Assembly: GCA_964036155.1 (NCBI GenBank)
Contig: OZ038422.1
Span: forward strand, 49,065,201-49,129,200
Direction: 5' to 3'
Source: Diploscapter coronatus
Lineage: Eukaryota > Nematoda > Chromadorea > Rhabditida > Rhabditidae
Length of the DNA: 64,000 nucleotides
Shown here: piece by piece, positions 13,601 through 23,899 of the stretch
Numbering within the stretch: the first letter of the stretch is position 1
Layout: the number at the start of each line of letters is the position of its first letter
Notes under the pieces: model-generated
What the model was told of the DNA's origin: nothing
Seen by the model: the letters and a program-made list of their open reading frames with translations, nothing else
The model's database searches: none
Translations under genes and position numbers: made by a program

Positions 13601-15021
13601 ATATTGGTGAGCCGAGTTTTTCATGATAATACCACTCAGAACAAAAGCATTGTTTTCAGTCGTCTTTTCACAGCTATAAATTGGTGGATGTCCATTTACA
13701 GAAGAATTCGTAGTGTTGATGAATTTAAATGCAAAGTACATGATGTTTAGATAGAAGGACACTTCAACCTAAATGGGGACTTTTATTATTTAAAAAACGA
13801 TATTTTATTTAGAATACAGTACTTCCTCCCAACTCTCGACATTATAGTCGAGTTCCAGTCCCAATTCTGTGTTGTAGAGAAACTCGTCAAAATCTCTAAC
13901 AATGGATTTTTTCCCAGTCGGATAAGGTCTGATCCAATACATAAAAGCGGATCTACAGGGCTCACATTCGAAGGGCATAGAGTCCTAAGCTGGTACAACC
14001 ATTTTAATTACAATTTTACCTCACTCACTTTGGTTACTACGAACATACTAACATTTCGGCTATCCACCATCTCAACAACCTAAAATTATTGAATTGTCCA
14101 ATAATATTTTATCTGAAGAAAATATATTTTCAAATACCAATTTCATGAATCTCTCGATATTCCGAGTCTTGGCGGCGAATATGACGCTTTGGTTCACCGA
14201 TTGCAATGTCTCCATTTGTCGTATAATTGCGTCATCGGAAGTTTCAAGACTGGTGAATCTGGGATTCGAAATAAACTCCATGAATGGATCTTGCCATGAA
14301 GTGTAAGATGGATCTAAAATGAAATTAGAATAAAAGAACAGTTTTATATCTTTTAGATTCATGCCGTATAGGTCATCGTATAGAATAGTGGAATTTTCGG
14401 ACACGTGCATTATATCGTAGATATCCCCGAAAGTCTCTTGGAATACCAAAAGTGGAAATATCAAAGTCACGTAATTCGGAGCGACAACATTTTCAGAGAA
14501 TCCCGGAAAAGAGTCTGAAAAAATAAGACTACAGGGAATTGTTTTTTCTCAAACCTGATCCATTCTTCGGGTCAGGAGCGGTCCAATTTGAAAACTGTAT
14601 TTGGATAGTGGGAACAAACGAATCCCTAGCCACACTTCTAATTAGATTTATTGAAGCTTCACGGCGACAAAGGCTAATTATGAACGATACATTCGGAAGT
14701 TGATTGCACACTTAATTAGTCAATAAAATATTTAACTACCCAATTAAGTGCCTTCATTTTTTGAGTCCAATTCAGCTTGAAAACTCGAAGAATTGATGAC
14801 AAGTTTATCAATGATCACAGTGAAAGTCGGAAATTTCGTGGCGTAAAATAGCGAACTGACGTTTAAATCATTAAAGGCCTTCTCAGCGAAGCCATCATTA
14901 GAATCCAAGGTGATTACTGTAATTGTGAATTCTTAGCAAAATCTTACTGATTTTTAGGCTTACATATTGTAGCGGCACGCAGATTTTTAATGAATAGGAA
15001 TGAACAGATTAAAATTTTCAT
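10609..15021 (-). CDS. glr-7: Ionotropic receptor, IR25a / GLR-7 type co-receptor
   Basis: Twenty-one exons join in phase to 942 residues, near the length of Drosophila IR25a. Exons, 5' to 3': 14964-15021, 14752-14916, 14555-14710, 14365-14514, 14138-14313, 14020-14079, 13823-13984, 13562-13768, 13458-13523, 13314-13412, 13092-13272, 12891-13045, 12654-12846, 12478-12616, 12304-12414, 12155-12259, 12015-12100, 11520-11652, 11203-11275, 11033-11163, 10609-10831. The start [10 protein letters not shown] resembles a signal peptide. An amino-terminal domain leads to the ligand-binding lobe ([17 protein letters not shown]), first membrane helix (about 547-568), pore with SLTPQG, the gating motif SYTANLAAF (about 636-644), second lobe ([11 protein letters not shown]), last helix (838-868) and an intracellular tail. 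The block [11 protein letters not shown] and the retained amino-terminal domain point to IR25a rather than to AMPA or kainate receptors. IR25a proteins are co-receptors for chemo- and thermosensation. Three introns appear to use GC donors. Confidence 0.92.
14314..14364 (-). other. Possible optional in-frame GC-AG intron of the receptor gene
   Basis: This 51-base AT-rich segment starts with GC, ends with TTTTAG, is a multiple of three and contains no stop codon. Removing it joins LYDDLY to DPSYTSW; keeping it adds 17 residues. I treat it as an intron because its length and acceptor match its neighbours, but the sequence alone cannot decide. Confidence 0.5.
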
Positions 15022-15537
15022 TCTTGAAAAACAAATGAAAACTCCTAATTCAAATTCAGTGCATACCCATATGGCTGAATGGATAGATACCTATCTGGAT
15101 ATTAAGTTACCGCATTTCATTTCAATCCTTATCAAGTATGTTTACTCATTCTCGATAAAAATTCATATCAAGTTACATGTTTATTTATTCTAATTGAAGA
15201 AGAATGTTATTGTACATTTTGTCTATTCGTTGTCCTTGAACTGTTCAATATTCCTTATAGAGAAAAGGTAAGATCTGAACTCGGATAAGTCTGACCTGGC
15301 TTGAGTCTGAAAGAGGAAAGGAATGAAGGGCTATGTGGTTATGTGATTAGAGAGCGCCTCCCGTCTTTGTCTTCTTTATCTTTTATCTACTATGTCTTAT
15401 CAGCAACTGCCAATCTCTCTTTAATGCAGTTTCCGGCTGACCTCAAATCAGAATGACTCAATTAGCCTATCTTATGCAACACAATAGGATGATAGATCTC
15501 TATTCAAATATTTATAATCATATATAAATGATAGATA

Positions 15538-16099
15538 CAGAGTGTTCCATAATTACCCGCCACTCAATTCAAAGATATTTTGAACACTAAGTTTATATCA
15601 GCCAAGTTTAATATTTTTAAAAATCTTCATACCAAAGTTAGTTATCATGTCAAAGGTGATGAAACTTGGATGTATTATGTGAGGTTACGGTATCATCGTT
15701 GTCAAGTATACGATCATAGGACTTGCAAAAAGAAAACTTCAAAATTTTAAATTTAGCAGGTAATTAAAAATAGCGACAGATAATTTCTAAAATCTGAATG
15801 TATTTCATCCTTAGGGTTAGGGGAGTTATTAGAGCCGATATTTGAGTTGATTTGAACAATCCTTACGCCGTCAGGATTCAGAATTCAACGGTGGTCAATA
15901 CTTTTAGCCTTCAATGAGTTACGACGAGAAATTAGTCACTTATCAGTGATAGAATGTAATCATAATCAAGTGGAATTTTCCACATAATCTACTGATACAT
16001 AGCTTCAGAATGACACCCTATTTGTGACGTTTCTGATCATTTGGAGAACACAAAACATAACGATTTAATCAGAGTAGCGGGTAGTTATGGAATACCTTG
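15538..16099 (+). mobile_element. Decayed mariner-like transposon with paired inverted ends
   Basis: The left end reads CAGAGTGTTCCATAATTACC and the right end, reverse-complemented, reads CAAGGTATTCCATAACTACC; the match continues for about 27 bases with a few transitions. Each end is flanked by TA, the target-site duplication of the Tc1/mariner superfamily. Inside, near 15650, one plus-strand frame reads VKGDETWMYY, which corresponds to the catalytic GDE-W motif of mariner transposases. At 562 bases the element is less than half the length of an intact mariner, and the frame is interrupted on both sides of the motif, so it is an internally deleted, inactive copy. It lies between the receptor gene and RMND5. 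Confidence 0.8.
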
Positions 16100-18379
16100 T
16101 AATTTTTTTTGTAAAGCCCATTTATATCCATTTGTAGATTTTATTCAGCTTCAGAGCGATTTATGGAGCATTTTGTGTAGAAGCTGGGTAGATTTTCCAA
16201 AATGACTAAGTTTGAACATAATTTATATTCGATACTCAAATTTTCACAATTCAAAAAATCCCTTTTTTGCAAATCTGAGTTCAACCTCATATATTCTTAG
16301 AGAATAGCGAGTATATCTCCATTCAGATCTCACGAACCATATGCAAAATGGGAACACTCACATCGAGGAAAAACGACGAATGTTTGTAGATAAAAATAAC
16401 TAGATACGAGCGAAAAAAGATTCGTCGTAGGAAAGCTTGTTGACCGGGAAAAATTGGAAGAATGTCATTGAAATGTTCAATCATTCGGAATTTCGTGAGC
16501 ATCAACTTTTTTTTTTTTTTTTTATAATTTTGAAATTCACAGAATTGACGAAAACCAACTTTTATATATCGAAAAGAGAAATTTTCACGAAGATCATCTT
16601 TGTATAACCTAAAATAGACATTATTGCGTGAAGATCGCTTTAAAATTATTCAAAATATAGAGTTTCACTAATTTTTTCTACAAAGCCAATATTTTCTCCA
16701 TCTTTTATTTCTGCAAAAGAACCCGCTGGAATTTGTCTCAGCATTCAATTCTTCGATTGTTGTAATTTCGCCCAGTGGCTCTGCCGAATCCACCCCAGAG
16801 AGTGCGAAAATCCCCGATTTCCAAGAGAAACACTCAGGGTGTGACGAAATCATCACTTTAAATTAGCCCAGTCTGTTTTCAGGGTCTACCCTTCAACATT
16901 AGATAGAAAATTGATACTTGGAGTTATTTATGATCGATCATTACCCAATAGACTTCTGATATATGGCATTTTTGGGTACGCCCAGGAAATTTAGAGAGTC
17001 AAAGTTAATAGTATTTCAGACTTAAATGGGAATAATATTGCTTAATTACTTTGTATATGATTGTGTGAAAAAGTTGATCTTCACCTGAAAAACACAGATC
17101 ATTATGCCTCAAAATTAAATACTAAATTAGTATACCAACTTCATCGATTAACTATCTGATGAGAGGCTGAAAAATTCGCCGATTTTTCATTTGGGCTGAT
17201 TCAACTCCTGTCTCTTTTTGCTTGAACCAGAGTGTCGTTTTCTGAACAATTTAACATCGCTCGAATCATCGCCTTTTTACAAGATGATTCAGTAGCGCGT
17301 TTTTCATCGATACATTACATACCAAACCTTCTCGCGTTATATTTAGATGTACAGGAATTTCGTATATATTGCTCGAAAATATATATGAAAAATTATGTAA
17401 TTTTAACACCAATATATGGAAAAAATGATAGAATTTAATTAAGTTTAAACATGTTATACCCATATTTGATGTGTTGAATTTAGTTTCCCAATTAGTTTCC
17501 AATTCCTATCTCTCTATATGTTGACTTGACAGTTTCTTCTTCTTGTTTTCCCTCTCTATCTTTATACGCACACTCCATCACTCTCTAACTCTCCGCCTTT
17601 GACTATCAATCGTTGCGTTATCAACTCATTCAGTTACTGCTTATCTTTTTATCTTTATTTTCAACGCTATTTCCTGAATTTCTTCTTCTTTATGCTTCCG
17701 ATGTTTTCGTACTATTTCTCTTTCGAAAAAAATAAATCAGATACAACACGGCAGTAGATCAATCAATGTTATACAGAGCATAAAATGAAGGGATAGATCT
17801 ATAAATGAGAGAATTAAAGAAAGAAAAATGAATAGTACATAGACATGAGAGAGCAGAAAAGATATAGAGAGAGATTATCATACCTTCAACAATTGGGAAC
17901 GGCACACACAATATTATAATAAATATATGGCTACCGATATTTGATACTGCATACACTAAAGTAAAATCCAGATGGCATATAATTTCAAGAATAAAAAAAA
18001 TCAAAATTTTCAGGCTATATGCCACACCCCAATGTGTATGTCCCTTGAACATCATCGATTTCAGAAATTTATGATTTTAATTAACCTGAAATTGGTCTTA
18101 ATTTCGACCGAGAAAATTGTAATAATAGGAAATTCTCCATTTTCCCGTCTAAAAGCAATTTGTTCTTTGCTGATAGCGGCAAATATGTGGCAAAAACTGC
18201 AATTCGGAGACTGAAAAACCGTACATGCATTCGTGTATCGATAAATTTGATTTGATAGGGAAATTTTATAAAATTTTCCAAAGAAATTTATTAATCTTCA
18301 CAAATCTTACAATGAAAGACACAATCACACTAAATGAAAAGTTTGATTTTGGGTTGCATGTCAATTATCTTTGGAAACA
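16100..18379. other. Intergenic stretch without a supported gene
   Basis: No exon with a convincing frame is visible in these 2.3 kb. A run of 17 T lies at 16507-16523. Both flanking genes read leftward, so the left part of the gap should contain the receptor promoter and the right part the RMND5 3' untranslated region. Confidence 0.5.
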
Positions 18380-21300
18380 TTAAAATAGTATTTGCTTCGC
18401 GTCATTACCCTGAGATTCCGTAGGACAATATGGGCATTTCAGTCGAAAATGTCTGAAATTCTCATCTCTTTTAAGAAATGTATTGACTCTTCTCATGAAA
18501 ACATATATGTTTCAGGACTCTATGCATCGATACACATACCATTTTCACTCCGTAGTCATTTGTTCTCTTTCAATATGAAACTCAAATACGTACCCACTTG
18601 CTTTTGTCATGTTACTGTTTCTTTCTCTCCTCTCCTTTCTCTTCGTTCTTTCTCTTTGTCAAAGAATGCAGCTTTTTACATTCGTGGCTGCATAGCACAG
18701 TGATTCTCACTTCAGACCTTACCGTTCCTTTTTTCGTCTCACTCTGCCTCCATCTTTTTGCCAAAAACCCACACTATTTCTTTTTCATCTTTTTCTTAAA
18801 CTGTTCGTTTTTCAAGCTCTCTGCCTGCTTTCTAGCTCTCTGTCGTCCATACCTTTGCAGTGCGCGCAAATGTGCGGTGCTATCTGTAGAACTACAAAGC
18901 AGCCAGCGAAATAGACCTGCAACTTGGGAGGGCACAGGGAAAAACTAGTGAAATAGCATGCAATTCATAGAGGCACGAAGGAAAAACGCTCTCTCCTCTT
19001 CGATGGTGAAGATAAATTGATTGATTTACGAGAGAACATTCCGTCTCAAGAGGTTCCAGGCTGCAAAATCGAGAAATAGCGCGGGTAAAGTGTAGAGAAA
19101 GACAGTCTCTGACTCTCAGGCCACGCCCCCTTTTCTCTTGGCGATCTCTCGATTGTATGTGCTATTTTGCGGCCGACTGCACAGCCCGTCACTCTTTTTC
19201 TCTGCGCTCTCCGCATTTCTCTCTCGCAAAGCGGCGCTCTCTCGCCTCATTTCCATTCCCAACTAACCATGCTGACAACCGTCCTCCAAGCCACCGGCGG
19301 CACGAAATTTAGGACTCCAAGAATCGTCCTGTACTGGTAAAAATCGGGCTCAAATCATCGCTAGATGATCGATTTTGACCGATACTAGGCAACTATTCTG
19401 TTATTTGAAAGGTAACTTCATTATATAAAGTTCGAGAAAGAGTGTAGAACAGAATATGAAAAATGTCGAATTTTTCGTATAAATTTATGATTTTTGAACT
19501 TGTTTTTCGATGCGAAAAGTGTGATTCTCTTCGAAGAATATGTGACTCTCTAAAACAAGTGGTTATGAATGTCGTTCGCGCGTTTTTATCTAGAATCCTA
19601 TTCAAAATTGACCACTCATTTCATTCGCAGGCTATGTTCTAAACCATCATATATAATCAAGTATTTCCATAGAAATCTACAGGGAAATATTGCCTGACCT
19701 AAAAATCTCGGAAAATACGGTATGGCCTAAAATTTGTCCGATTTTTAACCGTTCTGACTTGTATCCTCGTTCGGCAAGCGGTTTTCTCGTTGATCTGAGA
19801 CCAAATATGCGAGTCCTGAGTTCTCGCTCTGAGATCATCGTGAAAGCTAGTTGCCGAGAGGAAATATGCTGATTTTTAGGGAATTTTCTAATATTATTAT
19901 TTTAATTTTTAGCAGAGTATCACGTCATCTATTGATCAGTCCTTTACGCATTTGATTCCGAATTTCAAAAGACTGAATGAGTCAGGTATCACTTCTCTCG
20001 CCACTTTCAACCCGATTAGCAATGTTTCAGTCCCAAAATTGATATATCTGAAGCGGCATTTTTGAAATTCATATATTTCAACATACTAGCTTAGCTTCTT
20101 CTTGTAGAATCGATGTTTCAGGAAATTCATTTTTAATCTACGGTGGGGAGAGTGTTCAAATTTTCATTCTTTCATTGTAGCTAATGGGCAAATGAAAGAT
20201 AGCGCAGTGAATATGGGGAATCAAGAGAGTACGGAGAGTTAAAATTGTGGCGAGAGAGTGTACGATTCCAATAGAGGAAAGAAGAAGACCGAGGTCTCGT
20301 TTGTTACAACCTTCACCTTCTCTCTTTCGCGTACTATTTCCTGCATTTCTCCATCTTTTCCCATTGCCCTATCAGTGCAAAGCGAGAAATAGTGAGTGAT
20401 TTGAAGAGAGCGACCGGAGAAAGAAAACGAGAGAGAAAAGGAACGCACAATTCGCTTCGTCGTTTCACCTCACGACAAAGTCACTCAGAGAGCAACTAAA
20501 GCAATCTCAGACCCGGCTGCACAGCACATTTAGTCTTTGCTCGAAATGTTGAAAGTTGCAGAAACTTCGAAAGCCACAACTTTGACTCCAATGGAAACGA
20601 TTGAAAGTTAGAACTTCAAATTAGGTTTCAAATACTTCGATAGGGTTGTGTTAAAGGTGATCTTCACGTAAAGACCGGTTTTTCGAGATAATTTTTACCT
20701 CTGTTGCATGGCCAACTTCGTGAGGGCTTCCTTGCTGATGACGTGACCGCAGGCCAACCGCATTGGGGGATTACCTTCGGTCGACTATAATCATTATTTT
20801 TCAGATTTTTCTTTTTTTTTTTTAATTTTATATCTTACCTGAACCTTCAAAATCGGACAGGTAAACAGTGAGTGGTAATGTCTAGGGACCTTCAATTCGA
20901 TTGGTAATTCTTCCGAGCTAAAAATTGAATAAAGACTTTCTTCGATTTTCTGTAATTACAGTAACAAAGCAGTCTGTCGTTTGCTCATGACATTTTTCAA
21001 AGTGGTCAGCACTGGCAGAGCCTGCGAACCCGTGTCGATTCTGAAAATTTCGAATTTCAAATTGTCTGTACCGTATATAATCCGTTTTACATGTCTGTTC
21101 TTCAATATATGAGTTATGCAGTGTCAGAAAACAGGATTATTTGAGCAAGTCTGGTTTGATCAATTCGAACTTACATTTCAGGTAATCTGCTCTTGATTTT
21201 GGTGAAGGCCTGCGACACTCGCGACGCTAGAGAGTCCCATATCAGAGGGCTGAAGTTTAATATGCTAATTTTCAACAAATGAATACGAAATACCAATAAA

Positions 21301-23692
21301 GCCTTTTGTAATCTTCCGACTCTCTGAAATTCGCAGTATGTCTTTTCAGCATCAATCTCATCAGCGTCGGCATGTCGTCTTCGTCAGAATATCCCTTCAG
21401 CATTTTAGCTGCCTCTACGATTTCCATATCAGACGCTAAAAATTAGAATGACGATTTAAAATGTGCTAGCTCGTACGATTGTCCCTCTCGATTTTCGTCA
21501 GAACATGCTGTTTCAATAAAGCATATCGCAGCCCTATGTCCTGTGCATAGTGCTTTTCCACCCATCTCAGGGCTGGTTGAGCGTCTTTTCTGAAGGATGA
21601 AAATTTTCGGATTTATGTTAATTTCTAATTTAAAGAAAAAAACCTCCTAAGAGCATTCAGTGCTACTTCATACTCTTCTTGTCGGGCTCGAAATTCATCA
21701 GAATCGTCGATTATTACGTCCTGAATTTAATTAATTCTATTTTCTGCTTTCTTATCGCAAATTATCATTCGATTGCGTCACAGACCTCTATACTACTGTT
21801 AAGAGACTGATAAGATTGATAATAGCTGCTAATTTGCGAGTCTGCACTACGGGACTAGCATTTATTAGTAGTGGCTGATGCTGCAGGACAAAATCGATAC
21901 TTAACCTTGAAAGACAAGACACGTATCAAGACTTATACGATAACATGATTGATGGTGTATATATTAAATCCCCCTAAGACTATATCAAATCCTCCTTATC
22001 AATGCCTCGAGACAAATCAGGCCAATTCAAAGTTATCTTCGATGTTGACCCTGAAGGGGTATCGCCGCTGCGCGCATTGGAAACGCCCTTGTACCGAAGA
22101 CCTTTGATCACTATCGTCGCAAATTAGTATGCGACGATTTTGCCGATTTCTGCCAAACTAGGCCACGCCCACTCGAAATCACAGAGGAGACCAGCTTTTC
22201 CACATGTAAATTTGGATTTCGGATACGTGAAATTTCATACTCTATGCCCTATCGTCGTGTTTAGCAAGCTTTATCTGCGTATATCTGTTTTCTGCGCGCC
22301 TAATCCCTCTCGAATCCCCTTTATCTCTCGCCATATCTCTAGGTGGAATTTATTAGCCCTCAAGTGGTTTGTCTCTCTTTTGCAGCCGAGGGGAAATAGT
22401 TTGGGGAAAGTGGAAAAGATATACGCACTGTACCGAGCAAATTGAGTGTATCGATTAGGGTAAAGATCAGTTTCGCTGCAAAATTTCCTGAAGTCACAAC
22501 TACCTGCAAAAATTCTTTCTTTGTACAGTTTCTAGCTGTCATTCTTTCATTCATATTCCATTCAATTGATACGAGTCATGAATTGACAGGTAGACGGTGA
22601 AAAACGAAAAAGATAGAGGGGGTCTCTCTCGTACATTTTTCGGGTCTCGATACGATTTTCGTGAGATGGGTTACTGTAGATTAAAACTGACAGGCGAGCG
22701 AATGTAGATACGTGTAATGCCACTAATCTAGGGGGTTTCAGACTCATCAGCATTCCGAATGAGTTGTTCTCATGAATTTATTGATTTACCCAGATTTTTT
22801 CGCGCTTACCTCTACAGCCTCACTCTGCTGGGGCTGTTCTCGCAACAATTCGTCTAGGGATTTCATCTGAATATCTCCATTGCTTCCGAAAACGATCTCC
22901 GGAGAATCGAAAGAGATCAGCGGCGTGCTCCGATTGGCATAGACTTGAGCACCCGACCTGTGCCGATCACAACAGTCTATCTGAATACGATTCATAACAT
23001 TCCCAAGCTTGTAGCTCGTGTTTTTTTCTATTATTTTGAGTGAACTTCAATTCGGAATTGAAAAATATGAGCTCAGTACTTGAGGCAACTTCTTAGCGAC
23101 GTCAGGTCGACCCTCGGATATCAAGAACTCCCGGATCATCTCAAAAGCGGCAGATTTCGGACATGCATGGCCATTCTCGAGATCCTTCTCGTGATAGAGC
23201 AACTCCTTGTTATCTCGAACGAACGACAAATCGATGATCTTCCCCGCTCGAGATACAGAAAAGTGAATATCTTAAATTGATAAGGATACACAAAGATATT
23301 CGTGCGAGAAATTAACAGAAGTCATTTTATACAAAATCATGATTAGCATAAATAGCAGCCTCGGATATAATTCAATCTGACCTTTGTGATGATGGACGCA
23401 TGCCTCAGATAGGTTCTCGGTCTTGTTCGCGGTTTGCTCCAAAATGATCTACAAAAGTGGCAAAGATATAAAGATATATATGATATGCCCGTTGGATTTT
23501 CTGCTTTCTAATCACCTGAGCCATGATGGACAGCTCTCCGTTGTCGCTGTCGAGAATTAGCTCCTTTTCCAGGTGCTGAATTCCGTCGCTCAGTTTCGCC
23601 AGGTTCTTGCTCCATTCGTCGCCAAATTTCGTCAATGACTCCTCCAATTTGGTCAAATGCTCATCTAAAACGCCCAGTATATCGTCCGACAT
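18380..23692 (-). CDS. RMND5/GID2 RING-type subunit of the CTLH (GID) E3 ligase
   Basis: Twelve exons give 443 residues: 23516-23692, 23382-23448, 23080-23270, 22810-22980, 21644-21720, 21477-21589, 21294-21435, 21175-21249, 20960-21040, 20839-20917, 20699-20784 and 18380-18452. The ATG follows TTTTGCAG directly. The N-terminal half is helical, the middle has SRAGKIIDLSF and KDAQPALRWVEKHY (LisH/CTLH type), and the C-terminus carries the degenerate RING of this family: FTCPILKVQ, ACGHVISKEALTKL and KCPYCPTES. RMND5 pairs with MAEA to form the catalytic core of the CTLH ubiquitin ligase. The last intron is 2.2 kb and separates the final zinc-binding CPYC motif from the rest. Human RMND5A has 391 residues; most of the excess is the acidic exon 22810-22980, which I do not recognise in other members. 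Confidence 0.92.
18453..20698 (-). other. Long last intron of RMND5, with possible nested elements
   Basis: This 2.2 kb intron separates the last two RMND5 exons. Its middle (18830-19330) is richer in GC and CpG than normal introns here, with CT-rich and GA-rich patches, as in a promoter. Two copies of GRGAAATAGYG lie at 19071-19081 and 20384-20394. A plus-strand gene could start inside it. Confidence 0.5.
19269..19335 (+). CDS. Candidate first exon of an unidentified plus-strand gene
   Basis: An ATG in a good context (AACCATGC) opens a 22-codon frame beginning MLTTVLQATGG and ending at a possible GTAAAAAT donor at 19336. Its codons are GC-rich compared with the surrounding intron. I found no second exon, so this is only a candidate. 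Confidence 0.2.
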
Positions 23693-23814
23693 CTGCAAAA
23701 GGTTAAATTTTCGTATGCTTTTTATTTATCTTTTTTCAAATTTAATTTACTCAAACCACTTTACCATAATTTAGGTAAAAATATACTATTTTGGAAAAAA
23801 AATGATAAAATCAG

Positions 23815-23890
23815 CGGGTTTCGGGCGACAAGTGGCTTTCACTATGATCTCAGATGCACTAGCCACTCGGCCAAGCGGCCTCAGTAAGCA
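23815..23890 (-). tRNA. tRNA-like sequence, probably a degenerate copy
   Basis: Read on the minus strand, the segment contains TGGCCGAGTGGC, a perfect match to the A box of leucine or serine tRNAs. About 45 bases later lies CGCCCGAAACC, a damaged B box, followed by a run of eight T that could end Pol III transcription. I could not fold a full anticodon arm with a clear anticodon, so it is more likely a pseudogene or tRNA-derived repeat than a working tRNA. Confidence 0.3.
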
Positions 23891-23899
23891 ATTCCTAAT

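Noticed and set aside
16668..16856. Minus-strand frame with moderately coding-like composition
   Set aside because: No flanking splice sites or domain; 60 codons is within chance.
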